DNA from: Conoideocrella luteorostrata
Lineage: Eukaryota > Ascomycota > Sordariomycetes > Hypocreales > Clavicipitaceae
Length of the DNA stretch: 64,000 bases
Direction of reading: 5' to 3'
Assembly (NCBI GenBank): GCA_032433595.1
Contig: JASWJB010000022.1
Location: forward strand, 186,001 to 250,000
Part shown: positions 43,962 to 54,733 of the stretch, piece after piece
Layout: each line of letters starts with the position of its first letter
Position numbering within the stretch: position 1 is the first letter of the stretch
Position numbers and translations under genes: made by a program
Notes under the pieces: generated by a model
Database searches by the model: none
What the model was told of the DNA's origin: nothing
Seen by the model: the letters and a program-made list of their open reading frames with translations, nothing else

Positions 43962-45210
43962 CGTGTAACCGGTTGCTCGTCCGTGCGCGATTCTCTCGCA
44001 AAGGGAGGGCCAGGGGGGAATCTGAGTTCGAGTTTTGATGCGGACTTGGCGTAGGTTATAATCGAAGCGAGCAGTGGCTACGTTTTTGCTTGTTTGCTTT
44101 GCTAGGAGATGAACCGAGGAGAATGCCAAATATCTTGGGATGAATGGATTTATCAGCCAATTCACGCTGATATAGCCTCATGAGATGCACACCTGAGCTT
44201 GGAAAAGCTGTTGATAACGTCTTCGGGTTGATGCCGCGCACGGATTGAGCATGATGACGTTTTTGAAGCTGGCGGACTAATAAGAGGAGAGTGGCTCCTC
44301 TCACAAGGGAGGGGTGATGCGGGGCTCGCGAGGTGGGGAGGGGGGCCAATCCGGATTGACAGCCCAGCTGAGTATCCAAAAGGGAAGGTAGGCTTGTCGA
44401 TCTTGCCAATTAAGTAGTCGGCGTTGTTGCGTATTCAAGTACATATATTCCTGCAATGGCTGAGGTAGCGGGGACAGCTTTGCGTACGTGCAAGGATACA
44501 TGCAGATTGGGTCTGCGGGACAAGCCCAAGGCCAGCTTCACGTATTAAGAGTCCCTTTGCGTAGCCGACAACGAAGATTTTTCATGAATTGAAGTCCTTG
44601 TACAAAAGAAAGCCATCGTCAGATGCGCGCGCCTTTTAACGTGCGCGTTGCCCCCACTATTGCCCTTCTCAAGTCCTAAGATCCGGGCGTAGCCGTTGCC
44701 TCTTGTGAGCTCCACCTTGCCAGAGGTCCTTATGCCGTGACAGCCGGGCCCCGAAACGAACGTCTTTCTTTGTCCGAGTTATTGAATACTCATTCTGCGT
44801 ATGTTCAGACAAGGAAATCCAAAGTGTCATGGGAGTTACGGCAAGAGTGAAGCCAGAGAAGTAAAATCTGCCACACTCAACACCGCCAGTAGACATGATG
44901 CATCGTAGCTTCAGTTTGGCTAGAACACGTCAGATTGTTTCTAATGCTCCGATACGGTAGTAACAGCTTATCGCAATGCATACTTTACTCTGATCTGATG
45001 GAGGCTAACAAGAGTCAGCGTCTTGAGCATCGGAACCCACTGACCAGACTTAGTCGCCCTAAAACCCCACGCAAAAGAACTATCGGTAGGCACGCCGATG
45101 AGACAAATGTCAACCGTGTGGTCATGATGATCAAGTTGGGAGGTGTATGCGTCTTTCATTTTGTGACCGTGACCAGTAGGCTACTCTCGCCCCCGTGGTG
45201 GATCTCTCCT
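43962..45210. other. intergenic, 5' region of the Zn2Cys6 gene
   Basis: This holds the regulator's leader and the 3' flank of the reductase gene. No other gene is supported; a 75-codon minus frame at 44896-44669 is unrecognised. Confidence 0.4.
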
Positions 45211-46250
45211 TTAGTTCCGGTTGGTAAATCCGTTCCACCCTCTTTTGACCATAGCGACCGACCTCCTGGTTAGTTCATCCAGGTCCTCGCGGGGCAGGGC
45301 AAGGGCCTCATTCGCTAAACCATATTTTGCCTCGTAGTTGCCATCGCCATTCGGATAGAACCCACGGGTGTACAAGGCGGTGGCGAAACCCCTCATGTCT
45401 CTCCCCTGTAGCTCCTGCAAGCCACGATTATAACGCTCCTTGTGCGGCTCATGCTTGATTTCGCAATCGTCGTCTTTTGTTCTGAGAACTCGGTTCAGGC
45501 TATCGAGCATGTCGCGCTGTGAGACGAGGAAGCTTGAAACGTAGACGGGCTCGTTGCGCCATTGCGACAGAGTGACGGATCGGTCCTGATCGTCATCGGG
45601 CAGTTCCTTAAGACTGAGCAGTGCGACAATGGCGCGAGCCGTCTGGGGCTGGGTTGTGGTGTTGATTTTGGTGTTGCCGTCATCAATAAAAACAACTTTC
45701 CTGTTGGCTACGTCGAAGCCATAGAACTCAGTGGGCATGGCAAGCGAGTATTCGTACCAGTACGATGTGACGAGGGCAACCCACGAGGATACCTCTTCGT
45801 TCTTAATTGCTTCGATACTGTCAAGAACATCCGCGCCATTCAAGTTCTCATTTGATAACTCCTTGTTCCTGAGGTCGGAGCAGAACGAGCTGGGCATCAC
45901 CCAAGGCACGCCGGCCTTGGCAGCGGCCTTGATGAGCTTCGGCTGTGTGTCCTGAGGCGCAGTGACGGACAAAGCGATGATGAGAAACTGCTGGCCCCCA
46001 AAGGCGTTGACAAGACTCTCTTCATTGCCATAGTTCACCTTGGCGACTCGAACCTTGGTGAGGAATTTTGTGGTGCTATCGTCTCGAGTAATCGCGGTGA
46101 CGCTGTGTTTTCCCGTTGCTAGCAGCTGCTCCGTAATAAGCGAGCCAATTTGACCTCCAGCCTGAATAATTTCAGTAAGTTGTCTGCTCTCCAATTCCAG
46201 GACACCAACGGGCACAAGTGACTTATGCCAACGATGGCGATCTTTTCGAT
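45211..46250 (-). CDS. NmrA/isoflavone-reductase-like oxidoreductase with abnormal 5' end (possible pseudogene)
   Basis: The body (46161-45211, over 310 codons) is intact and matches the PCBER/isoflavone-reductase branch of NmrA proteins: AGGQIGSLITEQLL, HSVTAITRDD, VPWVMPSSF, and a conserved C-terminal RGFYPNGDGNYEAKYG. The missing first strand of the Rossmann fold is visible upstream (46250-46227, IEKIAIVG), but no ATG precedes it in frame. The junction that should be a splice donor reads GGC|ATAAGT instead of GGC|GTAAGT. The only open alternative starts at a GTG (46215) and would replace the nucleotide-binding loop with unrelated residues. Either the 5' exon is non-canonical, or start and donor have been mutated. 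The neighbouring lesions favour decay. Confidence 0.7.
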
Positions 46251-46908
46251 GCAGTTTATGAAGCCTGTAGGCTGTTACTTTGCGTACCGCGGAGCTATTT
46301 CGTTGTTGATGATTTAAAGCGATCCGATGATCACGTGTAACAAAGCAATTGATTAACGCGGGTCGAACGGTAAAATTTTTGGTAAAAATCGGGCTCTTGC
46401 AAATGATATTCGCACCATGGATAGAAAATAGTGAAGACGGGAAAAAGCATATTCATTCTTATACATCTCCGCCCACCCCACCCCCCCAACTCTATCGACA
46501 TTCCGTCTCGGACTTTCGCAACATTTTTCAGCTTCGTGGGTTCTTTGCACACCGTCGCTGCCTGAACACCATTCTGTTACAGCCGTGCGTGTGCCCTCAT
46601 TCCGATTCAACAAAACCTGGTCTCTCTTTCCGACTTTAGTGGCACTAGCGTCATCGCCACCAAAAGGTACGGAGTACATACTTGGATTGTTTTGCTAGCT
46701 CTGACTTGCTGCTGGAGCGCTACCAATTTCAGTCTAGGGCGTCAGCACGAAGAAATTCGAACCTCAGCTTTTCGCCGAAGTGGAGGCCCTTCCCACAAAG
46801 TCTCGCATTGAAGTTCACACGCTGTTCCGGCACCGAAACACCAGGCAACCTCGAGGAGACACCATCCTTCAAGAGCTCCAACCCATGTCATTTCAGTGGC
46901 GCTTCCAT
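46251..46908. other. intergenic, no supported gene
   Basis: This lies between the reductase and the broken SnoaL-like gene, with one GTACGGAGTAC motif at about 46668. No coding frame is supported. Confidence 0.4.
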
Positions 46909-47450
46909 TTACTTCTGGCTGTTGGCATACTTTGCTGCTTTCCCTGTCACCAATGCCAGGAACGAGGACTGGTCGAGGAACTCTTCGATCCTCTTAATCT
47001 TCGTTCCGCGCTCGTCCATTTCCATCAGCCACATGAATTCCGTCGTAAGTCCCTGAATCGGCCCCTCATCGTCCACCGCTAGTAGATTGTACTCCGCAGT
47101 AAGCCTTGCAACAACGGTATGAGTCTGAACATCGGTCACAGCCACGGCGCTAACCCAAAGTTGCGTTTACGGGTTCTGGAGAACCCGTAAACGCAACTTT
47201 AGGTTAGCGGCGTTTGAGTCTTCAGCTCAAAGTTTTCGAGCACGGGTTTGAGGAACATCAAGGCCCGGATATGGTGGTCCTTGTCAAGCGGTGCACGGAA
47301 GGCCTCGGGAATTTTGGGATGTATGTAATGCAAGCAGTCGTCTGTGCGGGTGGCCCAGATCTGGTCTGGGCTCCATGATTCGGGACTTGAGTAGGCAGCC
47401 ACCATGTTGTCTACCGTTTGCCGGAGAGTTGCGTGGAGGTCTCCAGACAT
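46909..47450 (-). pseudogene. SnoaL/NTF2-like gene split by a palindromic insertion
   Basis: The 5' part (47450-~47210) starts at an ATG and encodes DLHATLRQTVDNMVAAYSS...LENFELK. The 3' part (~47148-46909) continues with AVTDVQTHTVVARLTAEYN...MDERGTKIKRIEEFLD. Together they match small SnoaL-like polyketide-cyclase/dehydratase-fold proteins of ~150 residues. Between them sits a 58-bp palindrome that introduces a stop shortly after FELKTQT. The two halves are also in different frames. Because the insertion plus its duplication is 63 bp (in frame), a second small indel must exist. No GT-AG intron that preserves both conserved flanks could be drawn. Confidence 0.68.
47150..47207. mobile_element. 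58-bp palindromic insertion with 5-bp target duplication
   Basis: Two 28-bp arms (CTAACC(C/T)AAAGTTGCG... and its reverse complement) are separated by GG, with a single mismatch at arm position 7. CGGCG flanks it on both sides (47145-47149 and 47208-47212). Structure and duplication fit a minimal foldback/MITE-like element, essentially two terminal repeats head to head. It interrupts the SnoaL-like gene. No second copy was found in this window. Confidence 0.75.
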
Positions 47451-48142
47451 GGTTTTGAGCGCAATTATTGTGCGGTTGATTGCTTCTCAGATTGGAGATC
47501 AATCCGACGTCCAGTCACGCATGAGCCTGTTGATGTATCGATGTATCGCATTTAATAGATTTGCGGAGCAAGGATTGCATGGTGCCGCGGTGATTTATGC
47601 TGACTATACTCCGTGCTCCGTACGAAGTACACCAACATGTATCCCGACTACAATGACGCGCTAGCTTATTGCAATGTTAAGATAGCAGCAAGTTCCGAAA
47701 AGCGCCATACCAGTTCTGTCGTGGACCAACGAAAGAGAATGCCGACGCGGGGTGGGTCCCTTGATTTCCGTTCATTTCCGAGGGTCGGCTACTTGGAAAT
47801 CATGTAACTGTCTGCGGAAGCATCTAACGATTTCTTTGTGCATAGAAACACAAACATCAATCTAATTTGACATCAACCCGCCGTCGACCTGGAAAACGGG
47901 ATTTCAATCTTCAATGTCTCATTGCGTTGATATAGTCTTTATGTATAAATTTTGGCTCGGTTTTATGGAAGCTGCCATGACATGGGTCTGTATTCAACTA
48001 GACGCTCGCTAGGTATTCATGCTAAACTGCTCCCCATATAGATTCGCCTCTCTTGAGTGGTACTTTCCAACTCCTCGGCATTTTGGCCAACTCGGCTCCA
48101 GGCGGAATGCAGCGTGTATGAGAATATAGATGCTGAGTCGAT
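47451..48142. other. intergenic between two SnoaL-like genes
   Basis: No gene is supported. It contains adjacent TACTCCGT and CTCCGTACGAAGTAC motif copies near 47607-47630. Confidence 0.4.
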
Positions 48143-48799
48143 CTATGTATTGGACTCAAGCAGTCTCTGGGAAAGCTGCGTATCGGCGTATACTCGGACC
48201 TGGTAACGTACAAGTCAATTTTTTGTTCCTCGCTCCGTCACAAAGGGGAAGTGTTGGAACTCTTACCTGCACAATGATGCCTCGCTCGTTGAAACGCATG
48301 ACCCAACAATACTTTTGAGGATATGGCATGCCTATGGACAATTAGTGCAACCCGCTTTGTTGTATCGTACCCAGGATGAACCTAACCATTTTTGCCCACG
48401 GCATCAAGAGCTTCCATCTCAACTGCAGCCCAAGCTTGATTTCCGCCACCGGTGACGCGTATAAGCTTGAATTTCAGGGGCGATAAAAGGACTTTGTCGG
48501 TTACTCCCAAGGCCTTTTCTTTCCATTGTTCTTGACGATTGTGAGCCGGCGAGATCAAGCAAGATCAGTGCGGTATATTACCTAGCGAATTATAATGGCC
48601 CGAGCCGCTAGATGACCCTTGGGAGAGGTCAGCTTTTTGCAATGCGGCGCAGATGAGACCGCAAATCTTCGGTCGCGGACCTACCGGGAACTTCCCAAGA
48701 TACATCCTGCGCCACACGGTCGTAGAATGGCTGGAAATTGTCCGTAGATAAATGCGAAATTAACTGCTCTATCTCCTTCTCAGTAGGGTAAGGAGCCAT
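48143..48799 (-). CDS. SnoaL/NTF2-like protein, five exons
   Basis: No single open frame shows this gene; it was assembled from splice signals. Exons are 48799-48685, 48632-48582, 48530-48387, 48331-48267 and 48199-48143. All have GT-AG borders and consistent phases, giving 143 residues. The N-terminus MAPYPTEKEIEQLISHLSTD leads into FYDRVAQDVSWEVP, then SGHYNSLEQWKEKAL, WAAVEMEALDAVGKNG, YCWVMRFNERGIIVQVRVYADT and a short helix QRLLES. This is the layout of small fungal SnoaL-like (NTF2-fold) proteins, which often serve as cyclases, dehydratases or isomerases in secondary or aromatic metabolism. The GHYNSL region normally carries HP.AG; it is shortened here, so activity is uncertain. It lies between the broken paralogue and the FAD monooxygenase. 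Confidence 0.8.
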
Positions 48800-49685
48800 G
48801 ATGCGCGACGATAAGACCTAAGGCCGATTTTTCTCTGCAATCAAAAGTTTCGAAAAAAAAGTTAGTACCTTGGCAAATGTTGAGTAAAATGTTCAAGCGT
48901 CTATATTTGTAGATATACTGGTATGATTAAATCATTACATACTGTCTTATAGAACCTATGACGTATTTTGCTTCCAGAGCAAGGTTTTTACATCGGAGAT
49001 ATCGTGATTTGTTGCCTGGAAGTAGCTTCCGCAGATCGCGGCTGCAAAGAGCGGGACTGTCGATATTCCGAGAACGTAGCTGAAGCTAGCTATAAATCTT
49101 TGAGAGCTTCTTCCGAGAACAACAAGATCTCGCACTCAAGACTTGAAGTATTACGGAGTACTTGCTCATGCTAAAGTACATCCTGGAGAGGGTTACGAGA
49201 TTCCATATTCTCCTCTACCCCTAAACGTTGAAGCTCCACATATGCGGTCGCACGTTAGAGACACCCCACAGAATGCGGCCAAATCGATTTCAAGGCGCCA
49301 TGCGTTTTCCACTACTCCGTAGATTCCGACTCATTGTTTGGCACCTAAAATTCCGAGGTTTGCTCCACGTTCCGAGCGCGCTGTTATTTCCGAATATCCC
49401 GCTGATTCTGATCTGCCATGCATGTTTGCCACCAAAATTTCAGCTTCGTGTCTCCGAACACTCCGTAAACTATGGCCTCCTACGTTCGTATCATTCTGCG
49501 TCATCGCACATGCACCACAAGCGTGGGCGAAGGTGATTCACCTGGCCACGAAGAATATAAATGGCAATGTCGCCGTTGTCCCAGCTGGATAGTCCCACAT
49601 CTCCTATACACTTGGAAACCCATCCACAAAACAGCCATTTCAAACAGAAATTTGAATCTATTTATCTAGCGAAAGCGAAAAGACC
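48800..49685. promoter_or_regulatory. divergent promoter, SnoaL-like / FAD monooxygenase
   Basis: This 0.9-kb region separates divergent genes and probably holds both promoters. TACGGAGTAC motifs lie at 49152 and, partially, near 49312. No coding frame is supported. Confidence 0.4.
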
Positions 49686-51354
49686 ATGCCGGAAATTGTC
49701 GACGGCATCGAAAGATACCCTTCCACGGGCAAGAAGGTGATAGTCGTTGGTGGAGGTAATGGAGGCCTTCAGGCAGCACTGGAGTGTTGGCGCAAGGGAT
49801 TTGAAGTTGAAGTGTTGGAGAAGCAGGATCAGATTTCGCCTCTTGGCGACTTCTTCAGCGTTTCGCCACCCGGCGTAGCGACTCTCAAGTACTATCCGAG
49901 CATGAAGGCCGATTACGAGAACAACCAATGCACGGGAAAGCTCAAGACGCTAGCACCAAACGGTAAAATGCTTTGGGAAGGTCAATGGGAATGGGCTCGC
50001 CCTGGAGCTCACCATGCTGCTCCAGATATCAAGATGTGTTTTGCTATTCGGAGACCAGTGTTTACGAAGATACAACTGGACCAGGTCAATCGACTGGGAA
50101 TACCGGTGCATTTCGGTGCCGACGCCATCCAAGTCACAGAGCACGAAGATGGCAATGGTGTCACAGTGACCACGAAAGCTGGTGAAAAATACATTTCGGA
50201 TGTGTGCATTGCAGCCGATGGTAAGTTCTTTCTAATTTATGTCTGGCGAAGAAGCTGACAACAGCCTACGACAGGGATGCATTCCGGATTCTATCGAAGC
50301 CGGGAAGACACAGTCAAGGTCGGCGACAGTGGATATGCGATTTCACGTGTCGCTTACGCAATCGACAAGATCGAACCAGGCTCGTTAGCAGAAGGCATTG
50401 CCAATGACGGAACCCAATTCCGGAACTATTGTGGCAGCGGATTTCATATGGTGTGTCAGCTAGATGTCCCGTGAAACAACATGGCTGTTGGCTAACGCCC
50501 TTCACCTCAGAGCGTCATGATTTGCAACGGTTACATATCGCCCGCTTTGACACACAAAGCCACGGAGGACTCGAAGGAGTCCTGACACAATCTCAAGGAT
50601 CCAAGTTATCTGGCTGGGAAGGTGAAAGAGCTACACCCGGATTTTGATCCGGCAGCCCTAGATGTCATTCGGCAAATACCCGAACCGACGGTAGACTGGC
50701 GGCTCATGTGGCGCGACGGGTCAGAACGGTGGACATCAGAACACGGCCGCATCATTGCGCTTGGAGACGCTGCTCACGCCTTCTTCCCAACCTCAGCAAA
50801 CGGTGTAGTGCAGGCTCTTGAGGATGCTCTTTCGCTGGCTGAATGCCTTCGTCTGGGTCAAAACGATCTAGGGTGGGCTACAAAAGTGCATAACAAGTTA
50901 AGGTATGATATATCTCGTTCACTCGTGGATACGCTTGCTGACAACTTGCGGTGTATGTAGATATCAGCGCACTTCGATCCTCCAGAAAACTGGGTATGTA
51001 CCAGCGTGCGAGAGCAAACTAGTCAAAGTCGACAAATCTGACAGAATATCCAATAGGTTTATCAATCGTGAAGAAATCCAACATCTCGACGTTGCAGCTA
51101 TTGAGAGAGGTGAAGGAACGGGTGATCTTGCCCACTCCAAACAAGGGAAATGGGCATGGGGACACAATGCGGAGCTGTACGCGAGAGACAATTTCCAAAA
51201 ATGCTTGAACCATATGAAGGAAGGAACCGCATTTGAAGCCACAAACATTCCACCCGGGCACGTCTTCGAGCCGTGGAATCTCCAGTCCGAGCTCGACCGA
51301 ATGGCGAGTGGCAGAAAGTCGAGTTTGAAACAGAATGGCGATTGGAGCGCCTGA
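49686..51354 (+). pseudogene. FAD-dependent monooxygenase with one in-frame TGA
   Basis: Five exons (49686-50220, 50275-50450, 50511-50902, 50961-50993, 51057-51354) have good GT-AG junctions and matching phases, 478 codons in all. The N-terminal FAD site is KVIVVGGGNGGLQAAL...VEVLEKQ, and the second FAD motif is IIALGDAAHAFFPTSANGVVQALEDA, so this is a salicylate-hydroxylase-like group A flavoprotein. In exon 3 codon 50583-50585 is TGA where the family normally has Trp, in the context ES*HNLKDPSY. An intron that skips it would remove conserved residues. Everything downstream is well preserved, so inactivation is recent, or the stop is read through, or it is an assembly error. It would likely hydroxylate an aromatic ring together with the neighbouring SnoaL-like proteins. 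Confidence 0.8.
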
Positions 51355-52489
51355 AAGATAGATTCTACAGCGTCTGACTACCTGGATTTATCACATGTTG
51401 CGCATCTCAACTCAGGAGCTCTGTTGCGCATCGAAAGCAAAGCATGAGATGACTCGGAAAACAGGAGAAGCGAAGAAGCATCAAGGCAACGATGTCATGG
51501 CAAGAAAAGACGACGGTCCACGAATTAGTTAGTCAATTGACATTGCTTGTTCATTGAATGAATACCATCTAGCTCCGGAGATGACCCTGCTTTTGCAAAC
51601 GATTTTGAAGTCGGTCACACAGTGCAATCAGATGTCTTTGTGCCGTTTCTTTTGTTTTAATTGGTGATGATGCCTGCTTTTATTTAATTTAATTTTGCTC
51701 CATTTTATCTCACTTATCTGCCCAGCCGGCTTCATCTCTTCGCGCGAATGTCAATTTGTTCAAATCTTCTTTTATTTTCCGCCAACAAAAGATCGCAATG
51801 CTGAACTGAAAGGACTCTTGCAAAAAATTAATTCAGGGTGTTTGCAGTGCCCCAGAAACACTCTCGGAGCTTTATTCATGATATTTCACCGTGCAAATAA
51901 AGTCGGAATCGCTTGGGAATATGTCCCACTCCTGACTTGAGTGCATGGACTCATTTGCCAGTGGTGCAAATCTGTAGCGGCGCAATAGTCATAGAAGAGG
52001 GGCGGGGGATTAAAGCCTACGGGCCCTAAGCAGGAAAAGGCTGTTTTTTTTTGGACATTGATCGCCGAACCTCAAGCACGCGGGGCGCATTGTATCTCGA
52101 GGGACGCTGAATCTGATAACCACCGTTAATACAGAAAGTTTTCTCACCAGCTAAGTGTGTTGCAACATCAAGTTTAGGCGACGCACGAGCAAAGGCGCTG
52201 TTGTAGTAGGCATCGAGAGCAGCCGTGTGTGTTGGGTCTCACCTTCCGCGCCAGACGTCACTCGCCCAGGCGACCCGTGTGCTGGCAGAAGCCGGCGGGA
52301 TCCAGTCACGTTGGCCGCAGCAGCCATACTAACGAGCATCTTCTGCTAATCCAGAGATTGCGCAATCCAAAACATCCCGTGCTCTCAACTAGGAATACAA
52401 AAAAATTGCACCAGTTTCTGCAAGCTCTTAGTGTGTCGGTGCTTATCTTTTGCAGGCTGTTTCGAATACGTCCGCGCGTTTTGGTGGCA
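51355..52489. other. intergenic, no supported gene
   Basis: This holds the 3' flank of the monooxygenase and the leader of the alpha/beta hydrolase. The hydrolase frame remains open upstream to a GTG at 52229 but without an ATG. Confidence 0.4.
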
Positions 52490-53446
52490 ATGGAACGGCA
52501 TCCAGAATCCAAGTTCCGCCCTTTCACCTTGCTTATGAGAAATGGGGGATTCCTCTCCGGCATCGTCTACCTTCCCAACCATCCACCGGCCGACAACGCC
52601 GACCGACCACTGGTTGTCCTCCTTCATGGCGGTGGATGCGGAGCCCATCATTACGACGTCGATCGAGACCACACATCTTCGCTGGCAGCTGAGGCGGTTT
52701 CCCTCGTCGTCGTCTCTATCAATCGCCCATGCTACCCGGGTTCATCGTCTTTACTCCCTGTTCCTAAGAATAGCTCGTTTCATCGCGAAACAGGACGATG
52801 GGAACATGAGTTTATTTTTCCTTTGTTGTGGCAGACCTATGGCGAACCGAATGGCTGCGTTGGTCTGGTGGTCATGGCACACAGCCTGGCGACACCTGGC
52901 ATACTAGTTTCTGCTTCGCTTCACAGCCAAGAGGCTGAACCCGAATATCCCCTCTCCGGACTCATACTTTCGGGGTGGGGAGTGATGCCGAATATCGAAT
53001 CACAAAGAAAAAGGATGAGCTGGAGTCGGGAGCAGTTGGTCGCGAACAGGCATATTCTGATGCTTAGCGAAGAGCACCTTGATGCTGCTGATCCTCGCCT
53101 GCGGAGCCTCCTACCGCAACACACAGCTCCAGCCCCTCCCGAAGAAGCAGCAGAGTGTGTAGATGGGCCTTGGGCTTCATATTGGACATCATTCGCGAGT
53201 CGGATTAATATTCCTATCATGTTTGGTATTGGCGAACACGATTGGCTGTGGCAAGGCACCCGAGATCACGTCTCAAAGTTCGAGGCTTTTTTCCCCAACT
53301 GCCCGCGGTTTGATGGCAGTGTAGTGCTTGGGGCTCCTCACGCTATTGAATGGAGCTACTTTTCGCGGGGTTGGTACGCGCGCTGCTTTGGCTTTGCTTT
53401 GGAAGTTGCAGCTCTGTCGAGACGGAGAGTTAGAGCGCCTACATAA
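52490..53446 (+). CDS. alpha/beta hydrolase
   Basis: This encodes 318 residues from ATG 52490 (MERHPESKFRPF); the upstream extension lacks an ATG. The fold is recognisable from LVVLLHGGGCGAHHYD (oxyanion region), the nucleophile segment VMAHSLA, FGIGEHDWLW (acid) and APHAIEW (His). The nucleophile elbow is A-H-S-L-A rather than G-x-S-x-G, which is unusual but keeps the serine. No signal peptide is present, so it is probably intracellular. The substrate is unknown; adjacency to the monooxygenase/SnoaL block makes a role in the same pathway possible. Confidence 0.8.
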   Translation: MERHPESKFRPFTLLMRNGGFLSGIVYLPNHPPADNADRPLVVLLHGGGCGAHHYDVDRDHTSSLAAEAVSLVVVSINRPCYPGSSSLLPVPKNSSFHRETGRWEHEFIFPLLWQTYGEPNGCVGLVVMAHSLATPGILVSASLHSQEAEPEYPLSGLILSGWGVMPNIESQRKRMSWSREQLVANRHILMLSEEHLDAADPRLRSLLPQHTAPAPPEEAAECVDGPWASYWTSFASRINIPIMFGIGEHDWLWQGTRDHVSKFEAFFPNCPRFDGSVVLGAPHAIEWSYFSRGWYARCFGFALEVAALSRRRVRAPT

Positions 53447-54733
53447 AGCTTTGATAGGGCTCGTGCCTCCCACTTCAAAGTGATTTTTTCGAGACTCAGA
53501 AGCAAGCTTTCTTCCACGTCTGCCCTTCACTAAACAGTCGCCATGCCTGATGCTAGATAGTCAAGAACCGGCTTCTCAATGTTACGGTAGCGTGAGCTGA
53601 AGATATATCTGGTTTTCCACTAATCAAAGACTTAAGGTGGGTTACGCAATACACGTATAATTTGCAAGTAGTTTTCGGTTACGACGTGAAGACCAATCGT
53701 AAAGTGTGGTGAGGCAATTACGCACATGCTTAAACAACCGGAAAAAAAGAAGAAGAGAAAAACCCTACATACGTAATACATACGTTTCTGTCTGGCACTA
53801 AAACACCAGATCGGACGCAAACGTCAGGTTTTATAATTATATGAATATATTGAAATACGATCATGTTCCTTGACCCAAGAGATTCTAGTATGCAAGAAAA
53901 TTGAACAGAAGAACAAATCCCCAGCTATGCGCTTCAAACTGAAGATGGATAAGGGCCTTTTCTGTCTTTTCTTTCACATGTGTAGATGCCTCCTAAGTCA
54001 TCTAGCTTGTCGATATCTTCAGCTTCGACCATCATAAATTCCAGAGCGTAAGAAGCATAGGGGCTTCTGGTGATGAGGGTATCAATACTTGAACGTGAAG
54101 CAATAAAAGAAACAAAACAATTAAATTCATCTGATCTGGGCTATCTAAGAAAGAGGAAGAGGAAGAGGAATGCCCCCGAGCGCGCCGTATAAAAGAGGCG
54201 CGCTATGGTGGCCATGTGACCTTGTCCGCAATTGCTCGTACGCTTGACGAGGGATTCCAACAGTGTCACCCGCGAGTATCATCATCTTTCTTCTACGTGG
54301 CTGTAGTTGCTAAACGACCGTGCAGACAAAGGGGAGATAGGATAACTCCAACGCACTAATTCAAGATATATAAAACCCTTCTTGGCGTATAGATTTAGCA
54401 AGGATTCAGCCCAGGCTGTCAAACGTCGCAGGTCTTGGAGTGTCATAATCCACATCAATTCTATGATTTAAAAACTCTGTGACTTGGTGTAGCTTTTCTA
54501 TGTCAACGGTTGGCTGAAGGCTATGGCGAAGCAAGCCAGATGGGGAAGGATGTCTGCAACCTCTACGTAATCTTGTCACCTGTTGCTTCAATTGCCGTGC
54601 GTCTATGCTCCTTACAGCTGTGGAGATGCATGCATCTACGTTTAGACGAGAGCATCTATATGGCAGAGATTTTGTGGCCAACATGTCTGCGGGGATTTTC
54701 GGCATATCAGGCATTGTGCGCTACGTAGGCGGC
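53447..54733. other. intergenic with a family-A LTR fragment
   Basis: No supported gene; a 102-codon minus frame (54714-54406) is unrecognised. A diverged family-A LTR piece occupies about 54120-54262 (reverse orientation, ending GGATTCCAACA), without a clear target duplication. Confidence 0.45.
54120..54262 (-). repeat. partial LTR, family A
   Basis: It shares CCGTATAAA, GGTGGCCA(T)GTGACC and GGGATTCCAACA with the family-A LTRs at 25361 and 63171. The far end is not recognisable. Confidence 0.55.

Noticed and set aside
47150..47207. Palindrome in the SnoaL-like gene read as an intron or terminator
   Set aside because: No GT-AG pair keeps both conserved halves in frame, and a 5-bp duplication at the borders points to insertion.
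52229..52489. N-terminal extension of the alpha/beta hydrolase at 52490
   Set aside because: It starts at GTG and is basic and low-complexity, with no hydrolase similarity.
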